13,336 nucleotides of DNA from an uncultured Butyricicoccus sp. (lineage in GTDB: Bacteria; Bacillota; Clostridia; Oscillospirales; Butyricicoccaceae): positions 1 through 13,336 of the forward strand of contig USLE01000009.1 of assembly GCA_900555465.1 (NCBI GenBank). Direction: 5' to 3'. Made by a program: the position numbers and the translations under genes. Below, piece after piece: positions 6,276 to 12,570 of this stretch. The notes beneath the pieces were generated by a model that did not search any database, was not told the origin of the DNA, and saw only the letters and a program-made list of their open reading frames with translations. Position 1 is the first letter of the stretch. Each line of letters starts with the position of its first letter.

Positions 6276-7182
6276 GGTATCAAAATTTGTAAAAGAAGAT
6301 GATACCATGAAGTATCTTCCGCCTGAAATGCGTGAAGAATATAATCGATTAACAAAAGAGAATCCTGATATTCCGGAATTAAACCATCCGCTAATTAATG
6401 TTTCAGATGCATTTAGAGCGTACTTTATCTTAGCTGATTTTTTTACGGATGAAAGTAGTGGAGAACAAGTCGAGAAAATGCTAGTTGGGTTAAGAGACAT
6501 CAATCTGCTTGAGTCTGCACTATGTAGGCAGAATGTTACCTTTGCTGGACGCGTAAAGTATGATAATCCGATAGATATTTGCGCTACATTGTTTTTTGGT
6601 CTTGTAAAGGATCATGCGTTTGTAGATGGAAATAAACGAACTGCACTGTTGCTATTACTTTATCAGTTGACTCTTTATGGTTATTTGCCATCGGCTCCCG
6701 TGCATGAGCATGAAAAGCTGGTTGTTGCAGTTGCAGCAAATAATTTAGCTGAAGATTTAGATTTTCGAGGTATCTTTAAAAAGTTTAAGAAAAAACCAGA
6801 TCCGGAAATACAGACGATTTCGTATTGGTTGCGACACAAAAATACTAAGAAAAAAGATCATTCATATCATGTGTCACCGACAGCCAAAGAATTCTGTGTT
6901 GCATTAGAAGGATTGGGAGTAAAGTGTGAAATCGGATCTGGAAAGTTGCATTTTACGAGGGAAATAAAAGGATTCCTTGGAACAAAGAATGTTAAAAAAT
7001 ATACGGTTCCATTTGGTGGGTATACTCGAGCAATTGGTGCAAAAACAGCGCGAGACATCCTATCAGGCCTTGACTTGTATGATGAATTTGCATCATATCA
7101 GGATTTGTTAAACGGATCAGAACCTTTGTATGAAATTGTAGATAGGTTTAGAGTTCCGCTCCGCAGATTAAAAGATTTGTAG
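6256..7182 (+). CDS. Doc/Fic-type toxin with HicA-like C-terminal region
   Basis: Residue numbers here use ATG 6256, which has GAGG ten bases upstream; ATG 6307 (product of 291 residues) is an equally serious start. Residues ~40-170 are a Doc (death-on-curing) domain with 'GLRDINLLESAL' and the signature 'HAFVDGNKRTA' at 120-130. The active-site H120, F122, D124, N126, K127 and R128 are all kept. The NKR form is that of Doc kinases rather than AMP-adding Fic enzymes (GNGR). P1 Doc phosphorylates EF-Tu. Residues ~207-280 follow HicA order: a helix, 'GVKCEIGSGKLHF', then 'YTVPFGGY' and 'AKTARDILSGLDLYDEF'. HicA's catalytic His appears to be replaced by K230. Sampled lines are about 37% GC against about 65% in the portal gene, which indicates recent transfer as cargo. 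No antitoxin gene adjoins it. Alternatives: a phage-defence effector or superinfection-exclusion protein. Confidence 0.5.
   Translation: MELSCKMVSKFVKEDDTMKYLPPEMREEYNRLTKENPDIPELNHPLINVSDAFRAYFILADFFTDESSGEQVEKMLVGLRDINLLESALCRQNVTFAGRVKYDNPIDICATLFFGLVKDHAFVDGNKRTALLLLLYQLTLYGYLPSAPVHEHEKLVVAVAANNLAEDLDFRGIFKKFKKKPDPEIQTISYWLRHKNTKKKDHSYHVSPTAKEFCVALEGLGVKCEIGSGKLHFTREIKGFLGTKNVKKYTVPFGGYTRAIGAKTARDILSGLDLYDEFASYQDLLNGSEPLYEIVDRFRVPLRRLKDL
6274..6308 (+). promoter_or_regulatory. Perfect 9-bp inverted repeat, candidate operator
   Basis: ATGGTATCA (6274-6282) and TGATACCAT (6300-6308) are exact reverse complements with a 17-base spacer. The left arm touches the -10 hexamer of the candidate promoter and the right arm covers the ATG at 6307. 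It could be an operator for autoregulation, or in RNA a hairpin that hides the 6307 start codon. It lies within the coding frame if the 6256 start is used. Confidence 0.5.
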
Positions 7183-7188
7183 TATTGC

Positions 7189-7216
7189 AGCAGCTTCGGA
7201 AACGGAGCTGCTTTTT
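7189..7216 (+). terminator. Strong intrinsic terminator after Doc-like gene
   Basis: AGCAGCTTCG (7189-7198) pairs with CGGAGCTGCT (7203-7212) around a GAAA loop, with one G-T wobble, followed by a run of five T ending at 7216. It lies seven bases after the stop of the Doc-like gene and would isolate that gene from the terminase transcript. It also means late transcription coming from upstream must read through it or start after it. Confidence 0.5.
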
Positions 7217-7246
7217 CATACCCATATTGTCGGAACAGAAAGGACG

Positions 7247-7642
7247 GTGAGTACCATCACCGAAAAACAGAAGCGATTCGTTGATGAGTACCTCATCGAC
7301 CTGAACGCGACGGCCGCTGCGAAGCGGGCGGGATACAGCGAAAAGACTGCCGATCGGATCGGCCCGGAGCTGCTTGGGAAAACTTGTGTTTCGCAGGCAA
7401 TCCAAAAGTCCCTTGCGGAACGGCAGAAACGCACCGGAATAACGCAGGACTATGTGCTGAAAAAACTAAAGGAGATTACAGACAAGACCGCCTCGGATGG
7501 GGCGGACAGCGATCTCAAGTATTCCAACAAGCTGCGCGCCCTGGAGCTGCTGGGCAAGCATCTGGGCATGTTTGAAAAGCAGGATAATGAACAGGCAGAC
7601 GTCGAGGACCTTTCGCCCTTGGCTGATAAATTGAAACTATGA
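7247..7642 (+). CDS. terS: Terminase small subunit
   Basis: A 131-residue protein of the Terminase_2 family, which recognises the phage packaging site and recruits the large subunit. The family opening is clear: 'LTEKQKRFVDEYL'-type start ('ITEKQKRFVDEYLIDLNATAAAKRAGYSEKTADRIGPELL' region, residues 4-43), an N-terminal helix-turn-helix. The helical oligomerisation region follows ('DYVLKKLKEITDKTA', 'NKLRALELLGKHLGMF'). The GTG start at 7247 is the only start that keeps the full domain, although its AGGA site (7241-7244) is only two bases away, so initiation may be weak. The stop overlaps the next ATG by four bases. A packaging site is expected near this gene but I could not identify one. Confidence 0.5.
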   Translation: MSTITEKQKRFVDEYLIDLNATAAAKRAGYSEKTADRIGPELLGKTCVSQAIQKSLAERQKRTGITQDYVLKKLKEITDKTASDGADSDLKYSNKLRALELLGKHLGMFEKQDNEQADVEDLSPLADKLKL

Positions 7643-8949
7643 GAGTACGAGCAACGATACCTTGGGCGGATTTTAGCGAGAAGCACAAAATCTACATCAA
7701 CAACGCCCTGCATAACAAAATGAACGTGGCCGAGGGCGCGATCCGCTCCGGCAAGACCATTGACCACTGCATCATTGCAGCTATGTATCTGGAGAAGTGC
7801 CGGGACAAGATCCACCTTGCCAGCGGTTCTACCATCGGCAACGCAAAGCTGAACATCGGCGTGTGCAACGGTTTCGGACTGGAAAACCTGTTCCGCGGCC
7901 GCTGCAAGTGGGGCAAGTACAGGGACAATGAAGCACTGTTTATCCGTACGCAGACCGGCGAAAAGGTCGTCGTATTCGCAGGCGGCGGCAAGGCGGACAG
8001 CTACAAGCGTATCCTGGGCAACTCCTACGGCCTGTGGATCGCAACCGAGATCAACGAGCACTACGACAGCGAGGACAGCCGCACGTCGTTCATCAAGGTC
8101 GCTTTTGGCCGACAGGCGGCGGCACTGGATCCGCTGGTGCTTTGGGACCTGAACCCATGTGGCCCGAATCATCCGATCTATACGGATTACATTGACAAGT
8201 ATCTGGATGGTTATGTGGGCGGTTATCAATACCAGCACTTCACGATTGAAGATAACCTGTCGATCCCTGAACGCCGCCGGGAGGAGATTAAGAGCCAGTA
8301 CGATCCGCAAAGCGTCTGGTATCGCCGGGATATTCTCGGAGAGCGGTGCGTGGCCGAGGGCCTGATCTATCCGCTGTTTGCGGACAAGCCTGTCCGATAT
8401 GCCATCAGCAGAGACGAGCTGCCGGACTTCGACTATATTACCATTGGCGTGGACTTCGGCGGCAATAAATCCGCGTTTTCTTTTGTGGCGACGGGAATCA
8501 CGGCAGAGTGGGCGCCTGTGGCGCTGCGATCCCTCCGCATTCCGGCCAAGGGTGTGAGCGTAGAGCAGATGATGAGCAAGTTTGTTCGCTTCGCCGAGAG
8601 CGTAGAACAGGACTATGGACCTGTGGATTATGTGTATGCGGACAGTGCCGAGCAGGCCATCATCAATTCCATGTACCAGCAGACCAAGTATAGCGTGGTC
8701 AATTCCGTGAAAGGGCAGATCATCGACCGCATCCGCACCGCTGACCTCCTTCTTTCCACAGATCGCTTCAAGTATGTGGAAGGAGAGTGCGACAGTCTGG
8801 TGAAAGCCCTGTGCGACGCGGTATGGGACTCCAAAGCATTGGACGATGTGCGGCTGGACAACGGCACAAGCGATATTGACACGCTGGACGCATGGGAATA
8901 CAGCTGGTCGGCGTTTATCAGGCAGATTTTGAGGGAGATAAAGCCATGA
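7639..8949 (+). CDS. terL: Terminase large subunit (packaging ATPase-nuclease)
   Basis: A full-length 436-residue large terminase that pumps DNA into the prohead and cuts the concatemer. The N-terminal ATPase has Walker A 'GAIRSGKT' at 33-40, the Walker B region 'YGLWIATEINEH' at 130-141 and the coupling motif 'WDLNPCGPNHPIY' at 169-181. The C-terminal RNase H-like nuclease shows its acidic residues in order: D272 in 'TIGVDFGG', D335 in 'YVYADSAEQ', and D415/D418 in 'DIDTLDAWEYS'. All expected motifs are present, so it should be active. It resembles the Terminase_6/phage_term_2 group found with SPP1-type heads. The start overlaps the terS stop, and its own stop overlaps the next small gene, giving tight coupling. 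Confidence 0.5.
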   Translation: MRVRATIPWADFSEKHKIYINNALHNKMNVAEGAIRSGKTIDHCIIAAMYLEKCRDKIHLASGSTIGNAKLNIGVCNGFGLENLFRGRCKWGKYRDNEALFIRTQTGEKVVVFAGGGKADSYKRILGNSYGLWIATEINEHYDSEDSRTSFIKVAFGRQAAALDPLVLWDLNPCGPNHPIYTDYIDKYLDGYVGGYQYQHFTIEDNLSIPERRREEIKSQYDPQSVWYRRDILGERCVAEGLIYPLFADKPVRYAISRDELPDFDYITIGVDFGGNKSAFSFVATGITAEWAPVALRSLRIPAKGVSVEQMMSKFVRFAESVEQDYGPVDYVYADSAEQAIINSMYQQTKYSVVNSVKGQIIDRIRTADLLLSTDRFKYVEGECDSLVKALCDAVWDSKALDDVRLDNGTSDIDTLDAWEYSWSAFIRQILREIKP

Positions 8950-9074
8950 TAAGTACAGCATTATTTGCGTGGCTCGGCGTAAAAGCCGGAATGCCCGCGG
9001 GATATTTTGTTTTATGCGGGCTGTATATGTTTTTCCGCATAATTGACGCCTACATAGACTCAAAGAAAGAATAG
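8946..9074 (+). CDS. 42-residue single-span membrane protein
   Basis: The start is ATG 8946, fixed by a 4-base overlap with the terL stop. The protein has a short N terminus and one or two hydrophobic segments: 'ISTALFAWLGV' (about 2-12) and 'GYFVLCGLYMFFRIIDAY' (about 19-36). It ends with a basic/charged tail 'IDSKKE', so a membrane location is likely. The family is unknown to me. A small membrane protein in the packaging-portal interval is unusual for a head gene; an accessory role at the cell membrane is possible. It is too short to class by sequence alone. Confidence 0.5.
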   Translation: MISTALFAWLGVKAGMPAGYFVLCGLYMFFRIIDAYIDSKKE

Positions 9075-9084
9075 GCGGTGAACT

Positions 9085-10461
9085 ATGTTTCAGCAGTTGA
9101 TCCAGTGGATCAGAACGCTTTTCGGAAAGATCGTTGGGCAGCGCACCCAGCGGGAGATGATGGAAAGCGACAAATACAAACGGCAGTATGAGGACACGCG
9201 GAGTATCAACTTCGACGCCATCTTCGCTGGTTCTCTCGCCAACAAGTCGGTGAACGACTGCAATATGACGGTCACGGACGCAAACGACGGGGAGAGCCGA
9301 CGCAGCGCCCTGATTTCCGACGTGCTGACGCCGGTATGGGACAACATCAAGCAGACGCTGACACAGGCGCTGGGCAAGGGCGGCAAGTTCCTCGTGCCCT
9401 ATGTGATCGGCGACCGCATCTATGTTGCCGCCCTCGATCAGACCCGGTGCGCGGTGAATGAAGTAAACGGGGCGGGCGAGATCACGTCGTTATCGGTTGT
9501 TGCGGAGATCAAGCAGGTCAATAACAACTACTATCAGCGCATCATCGACTATACGCTGGACGGCGGCACGCTCTCGATCAAAAACCGTATCATCAACACA
9601 TCAGGCGGCCCGGTGTCGTTCGACATCACGCCGGAGTGGGCCGGCATCACGCCGGAGATCACGATCGGGAATGTCGACCGCGTGCCGGTGGGCTTTCTCA
9701 AATGCCCCAAGGACAGCCGCCGCGAAGATGACTTCTATGGCGTTCCCATTACATACGGCTCCGGGGATACCATCCGGCAGCTGCATGAGTGTATGGCGCA
9801 GATCGAGAGTGAGTACGGACTGAAACGCGCTTTCGTGGGTGCGGACGAACTTCTGTTCGGGAAAGACGGGAAACTGCCAGATAGCGGACTGTTTAAGAAG
9901 TTCCACATCGGCGGCGCGCTGAATGAAGGCAAGAGTTTTTGGGAGATATTTGACCCGGCAATCCGGGACAGCTCCTATTATGCCCGGTACAATGCCCTGT
10001 GCGCTCAGCTGGAGAAAGAAGTGGGCACGTCCAAGGGCGTCCTGACCGAACCTGCCAGCTTTGGCGCCACGGCAACCGAGATCAAGAGCGCCAATCACGA
10101 CACCTTCTGCCTGGTGTCCGACATCCGCAAGAACATCCAATCCTGCTTTGAGGATCTGGCGTATTCCATCGACATGTATGCCGAGTTCTTCGGCCTGACC
10201 CCGGCAGGGGCGTCGGGGGACTACAAGATCACCTTTGACTGGGACATGTCCCTTGTGGAGAGCAGCAGCGAGACCTTTGACCAGCTTTCTGAGCTGGAGA
10301 GCCGCGGCCTGATTTCCGGCGCCCGCCTTAACAGCTGGGTGACCGGCCAGAGCATGGAGGACGCACAGGCGGAGATCGACGCGGTACAGGCGCAGAAAGC
10401 AAGAACGGCGGCGACACTGTTGCAGCCGGAGGACTTAGAGCCGGGAGGAGGCAATCTATGA
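9085..10461 (+). CDS. Phage portal protein (SPP1 gp6-like)
   Basis: A 458-residue portal that forms the dodecameric ring at the DNA entry vertex. Evidence is the length, the position directly after terL, and family-like segments. These include an N-terminal 'IRTLFGKIVGQ', wing strands such as 'KGGKFLVPYVIGDRIYVAAL' and 'VAEIKQVNNNYYQRIIDY', the central 'GSGDTIRQLHECMAQIESEY' helix, and 'PASFGATATEIKSANHDTF' with the following helix near 'NIQSCFEDLAYSIDMY'. The ending 'WDMSLVESSSETFDQLSELESRGLIS' and 'EDAQAEIDAV' is the typical clip/crown and C-terminal helix of this group. The ATG start follows GGCGGTGA. The stop overlaps the next ATG by four bases. Confidence 0.5.
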   Translation: MFQQLIQWIRTLFGKIVGQRTQREMMESDKYKRQYEDTRSINFDAIFAGSLANKSVNDCNMTVTDANDGESRRSALISDVLTPVWDNIKQTLTQALGKGGKFLVPYVIGDRIYVAALDQTRCAVNEVNGAGEITSLSVVAEIKQVNNNYYQRIIDYTLDGGTLSIKNRIINTSGGPVSFDITPEWAGITPEITIGNVDRVPVGFLKCPKDSRREDDFYGVPITYGSGDTIRQLHECMAQIESEYGLKRAFVGADELLFGKDGKLPDSGLFKKFHIGGALNEGKSFWEIFDPAIRDSSYYARYNALCAQLEKEVGTSKGVLTEPASFGATATEIKSANHDTFCLVSDIRKNIQSCFEDLAYSIDMYAEFFGLTPAGASGDYKITFDWDMSLVESSSETFDQLSELESRGLISGARLNSWVTGQSMEDAQAEIDAVQAQKARTAATLLQPEDLEPGGGNL

Positions 10462-10769
10462 AAATCCCTGATTCCGTCCGCATTGGCGGCGTAGAGTACA
10501 AAGTGTTTGACAACCAGCCGTCTCTGAATGACGGCGAAAGCCTGCTGTATGGGCAGATCGACTACCGCGAAAGCACGATCCGGCTTTCTGATCTGTGCGA
10601 AGGGCACCAGATGAAGTGCATCACGCTGCTGCACGAAATCCTTCACGGCATTCGGAATCATGCAGGGCTTGAAATTGAAAACGAGGAAGATGTCGTTGAC
10701 ATGTTCGCACGCGGCCTGTATCAGGTGTTGCAGGACAACGGCAGGCGGCTGTTTGACCTGGAGGAGTAA
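10458..10769 (+). CDS. Small HExxH metallopeptidase-like phage protein
   Basis: A 103-residue protein with a clean zinc-protease core: 'LLHEILHGI' gives H59-E60-x-x-H63, and E76 or E77 in 'ENEEDVVDMFARGL' could be the third ligand, as in minimal zincin folds. The N-terminal half is beta-rich ('SVRIGGVEYKVFDN', 'YGQIDYRESTIRLS'). Similar short proteins are often annotated ImmA/IrrE-like, but the usual companion repressor is absent here. Position between portal and minor capsid genes, with an ATGA overlap on the portal, suggests a morphogenesis or prohead-maturation role. Substrate is unknown and activity is unproven. Confidence 0.5.
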   Translation: MKIPDSVRIGGVEYKVFDNQPSLNDGESLLYGQIDYRESTIRLSDLCEGHQMKCITLLHEILHGIRNHAGLEIENEEDVVDMFARGLYQVLQDNGRRLFDLEE

Positions 10770-10772
10770 CCC

Positions 10773-11918
10773 ATGCTGACCGACAAGCAGATAGAGGATG
10801 CTTACGAAATCATCCGCGGGCGCATCGACCAGGTGAACACGGACTATCTGCAAAAGGTCGGGGCGCAGATCAAGGCCATCGGGAAGCTGAACCCCTCCAG
10901 CATCAACCGGCTGGCGCAGATGCGGGTGTACGGCGCGCATGTCCGCAAGATCAAGGAGGAACTTGCAAAGGCGCTCGATATGAGCGTGCAGGACGTGCAG
11001 CAGCTGTTGGAGCAGGCCGCAAAGGAGGAATATTCCAGTGCGGATTTTCTGGCGGTAGAGCGCGGGAGACGCATTGTGCCGCCGGAATATAACTACGCCC
11101 TTCGGCAGTACATACAATCCCTTGCAGCGCAGACAGCGGGAAGCTTCCTGAACTACTCCAACACGACGAACATTGATGCAGCCTATCGGGAAGTTGTTTC
11201 TGAGGCGATCGACGCCGTTTCCCGCGGTGTGACGGATTACAACTCGGCTATCCGCTCCAGTATGCGGAAGCTGGGCGGGGACGGCCTGCGGGTGACCTAT
11301 GAGAGTGGCGTGACCCGGCGGCTTGATACCGCGATCCGCATGAACATTCTGGACGGCACAAAGCAGATCGCCCAGGAGGCGCAGCGGCAGATCGGGGAGC
11401 AGATCGGCGCTGACGGCGTGGAGCTGTCTGCGCACCCGTATTCTGCGCTGGACCATGAACCGGCGCAGGGGCGGCAGTACACCCTCGCAGAGTATCAGAA
11501 GATGCAGAGCGGACAGGGCTTCCAGGACGTAGGCGGCAATCAGTTCGCGCCCTTCCAGCGGCCGATCGGCCAATGGAACTGCCATCACTTCCCAAACTAT
11601 ATCATTCTGGGCGTATCGCCCCGGCGGTACACGGATGCCCAGCTGCGGCAGTGGCGGAAAGCCAATCACGAGGGCTGCGAGATCGACGGCAAGCACTACA
11701 CCACCTATCAGGCCAGCCAGCTTATGCGGACGCTGGAAACCAAGGTGCGGCAGCAAAAGGACATTGCGAACCTCGCAAAAGCGTCCGGGGATGATGTGCT
11801 CCGCCGAGAAGCGCAAGCCAACGTCCGGGATCTGCGCGCCAAGTATGCAGAGGTAGCCCATAAGGCCGGGCTGCGGCAGCGGACAGACAAGATGATCGTA
11901 GAGAGCTATACAAAGTAA
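10773..11918 (+). CDS. Phage minor capsid protein 2 (head morphogenesis)
   Basis: A 381-residue protein with family features of Phage_min_cap2: a long helical N-terminal half ('IEDAYEIIRGRIDQVNTDYL'), then the conserved core 'SAHPYSALDHEPAQGRQY' (H221, H228, QGR 232-234), 'PIGQWNCHHFPNYIILG' (residues 264-280, NCHH at 269-272) and the C-terminal helical tail 'TLETKVRQQKD...LRDLRAKYAEV'. Family knowledge: these proteins associate with the portal and early head and help connect DNA ejection components, comparable to SPP1 gp7. It starts at ATG 10773 with GGAGG upstream. A terminator-like hairpin begins five bases after its stop, so it probably ends one transcript block. Confidence 0.5.
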   Translation: MLTDKQIEDAYEIIRGRIDQVNTDYLQKVGAQIKAIGKLNPSSINRLAQMRVYGAHVRKIKEELAKALDMSVQDVQQLLEQAAKEEYSSADFLAVERGRRIVPPEYNYALRQYIQSLAAQTAGSFLNYSNTTNIDAAYREVVSEAIDAVSRGVTDYNSAIRSSMRKLGGDGLRVTYESGVTRRLDTAIRMNILDGTKQIAQEAQRQIGEQIGADGVELSAHPYSALDHEPAQGRQYTLAEYQKMQSGQGFQDVGGNQFAPFQRPIGQWNCHHFPNYIILGVSPRRYTDAQLRQWRKANHEGCEIDGKHYTTYQASQLMRTLETKVRQQKDIANLAKASGDDVLRREAQANVRDLRAKYAEVAHKAGLRQRTDKMIVESYTK

Positions 11919-11922
11919 CGAT

Positions 11923-11945
11923 AAAACCCGCGCTTGCGGTTTTTA
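11923..11945 (+). terminator. Probable weak intrinsic terminator
   Basis: CCGC/GCGG around a GCTT loop, extended by A-T pairs across a bulged C, followed by a T run ending near 11944. It lies between the minor capsid gene and the scaffold gene. The stem is short, so it is likely leaky or acts as an mRNA 3'-end that raises the level of the downstream capsid transcript relative to upstream genes. Confidence 0.5.
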
Positions 11946-11958
11946 TACAAACCGGTTA

Positions 11959-12017
11959 TCCACAAACCTAAAAGTGTGGAGCGGTGGTCATGGCGACGAC
12001 CTAAAAAGCCTAACCGC
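11959..12017 (+). ncRNA. Candidate structured leader RNA for scaffold/capsid genes
   Basis: Two stacked elements lie directly before the scaffold ribosome binding site. First, TCCACA (11959-11964) pairs with TGTGGA (11975-11980). Immediately adjoining it, GCGGT (11981-11985) pairs with ACCGC (12013-12017), enclosing GGTC (11986-11989) paired with GACC (11998-12001). GGC in that loop (11992-11994) can pair with GCC (12008-12010), which would make a pseudoknot. AAAGGAG begins at 12019, so folding would sit against the ribosome. A four-codon frame (MATT) starts in the loop at 11990. The structure is my reading and was not computed. Confidence 0.5.
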
Positions 12018-12030
12018 GAAAGGAGACAAT

Positions 12031-12555
12031 ATGAAAAAGGAAGAACTGTTGGAAATCGGGTTGACTGAGGAACAGGCAAACAAGGTTTTTGCCATGAACG
12101 GCAAAGACGTTGAGAACGCCAAGGGCAAGCTGCAAAAGGATGTCGACACCATGAAGAGCCAGCTTGCGGAAGCCAAGGAGACCATTGCCACGCTGGAAGC
12201 CAATAAAGGCGACACTGCCGCCCTTCAGGCCGAGCTTGACAAGTACAAGCAGGCCGAGGAGCAGCGCAAGCAGGAGGAAAAGGACGCGGCAGAGCGCGCC
12301 AAGATTCTGGAACGCTTCAATGCGGCCAAGGGCGATAAGGAGTTTTCCAGCGAATATGCCGAAAAAGGTGTGCTGGATGCGTTCTCCAAGGCCATCGTTG
12401 ACCCTGCCAACACAGGGAAGGGCGACGCGGAACTGTTCGCGTCCCTGACCCACGACAAGGAGGGCGTATTTAAGAGCGCCCACCCGCCCGTCAATATGGG
12501 CGGCTTTCAGAACGTCGAGGGTGGAGAGCCCCCGAAAATGCCGACATTTTTCTAA
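12031..12555 (+). CDS. Phage scaffolding protein (GP20 family)
   Basis: A 174-residue protein with the start set at ATG 12031 behind AAAGGAG. An in-frame GTG at 11974 would run through the structured leader and is not favoured. The layout fits the GP20 scaffold: an N-terminal 'ELLEIGLTEEQANKVFAMNGKDVENAKGKL' segment, a long charged coiled coil at about 31-98 ('DVDTMKSQLAEAKETIATLEA', 'KYKQAEEQRKQEEKDAAE'), a short globular region ('EFSSEYAEKGVLDAFSKAI'), then a Gly/Pro tail ending 'MPTFF'. Family knowledge: scaffold guides capsid assembly and leaves before DNA entry; the C-terminal end commonly contacts the capsid protein. Direct linkage to the capsid gene (15-base gap) is typical. Confidence 0.5.
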   Translation: MKKEELLEIGLTEEQANKVFAMNGKDVENAKGKLQKDVDTMKSQLAEAKETIATLEANKGDTAALQAELDKYKQAEEQRKQEEKDAAERAKILERFNAAKGDKEFSSEYAEKGVLDAFSKAIVDPANTGKGDAELFASLTHDKEGVFKSAHPPVNMGGFQNVEGGEPPKMPTFF

Positions 12556-12570
12556 AAAGGAGACTGAAAC

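Noticed and set aside
7450..9063. Very long open frame on the minus strand (about 537 codons) opposite the terminase genes
   Set aside because: It lies antisense to terS and terL, which have clear motifs, and its translation has no recognisable domain. GC-rich codon bias in the real genes removes stops from the opposite frame.
10221..11861. Long minus-strand open frame (about 546 codons) opposite portal and minor capsid genes
   Set aside because: It crosses three well-supported plus-strand genes, has no ribosome binding site or domain signal, and is best explained as a shadow.
11956..11964. TTATCCACA, an exact DnaA-box consensus
   Set aside because: It is a single copy with no cluster or AT-rich unwinding region. 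It lies in a head-gene gap where it is better explained as one arm of an RNA hairpin.
11974..12030. Upstream in-frame GTG extension of the scaffold protein
   Set aside because: No ribosome binding site precedes it and it would translate through the structured leader. ATG 12031 has an ideal AAAGGAG.
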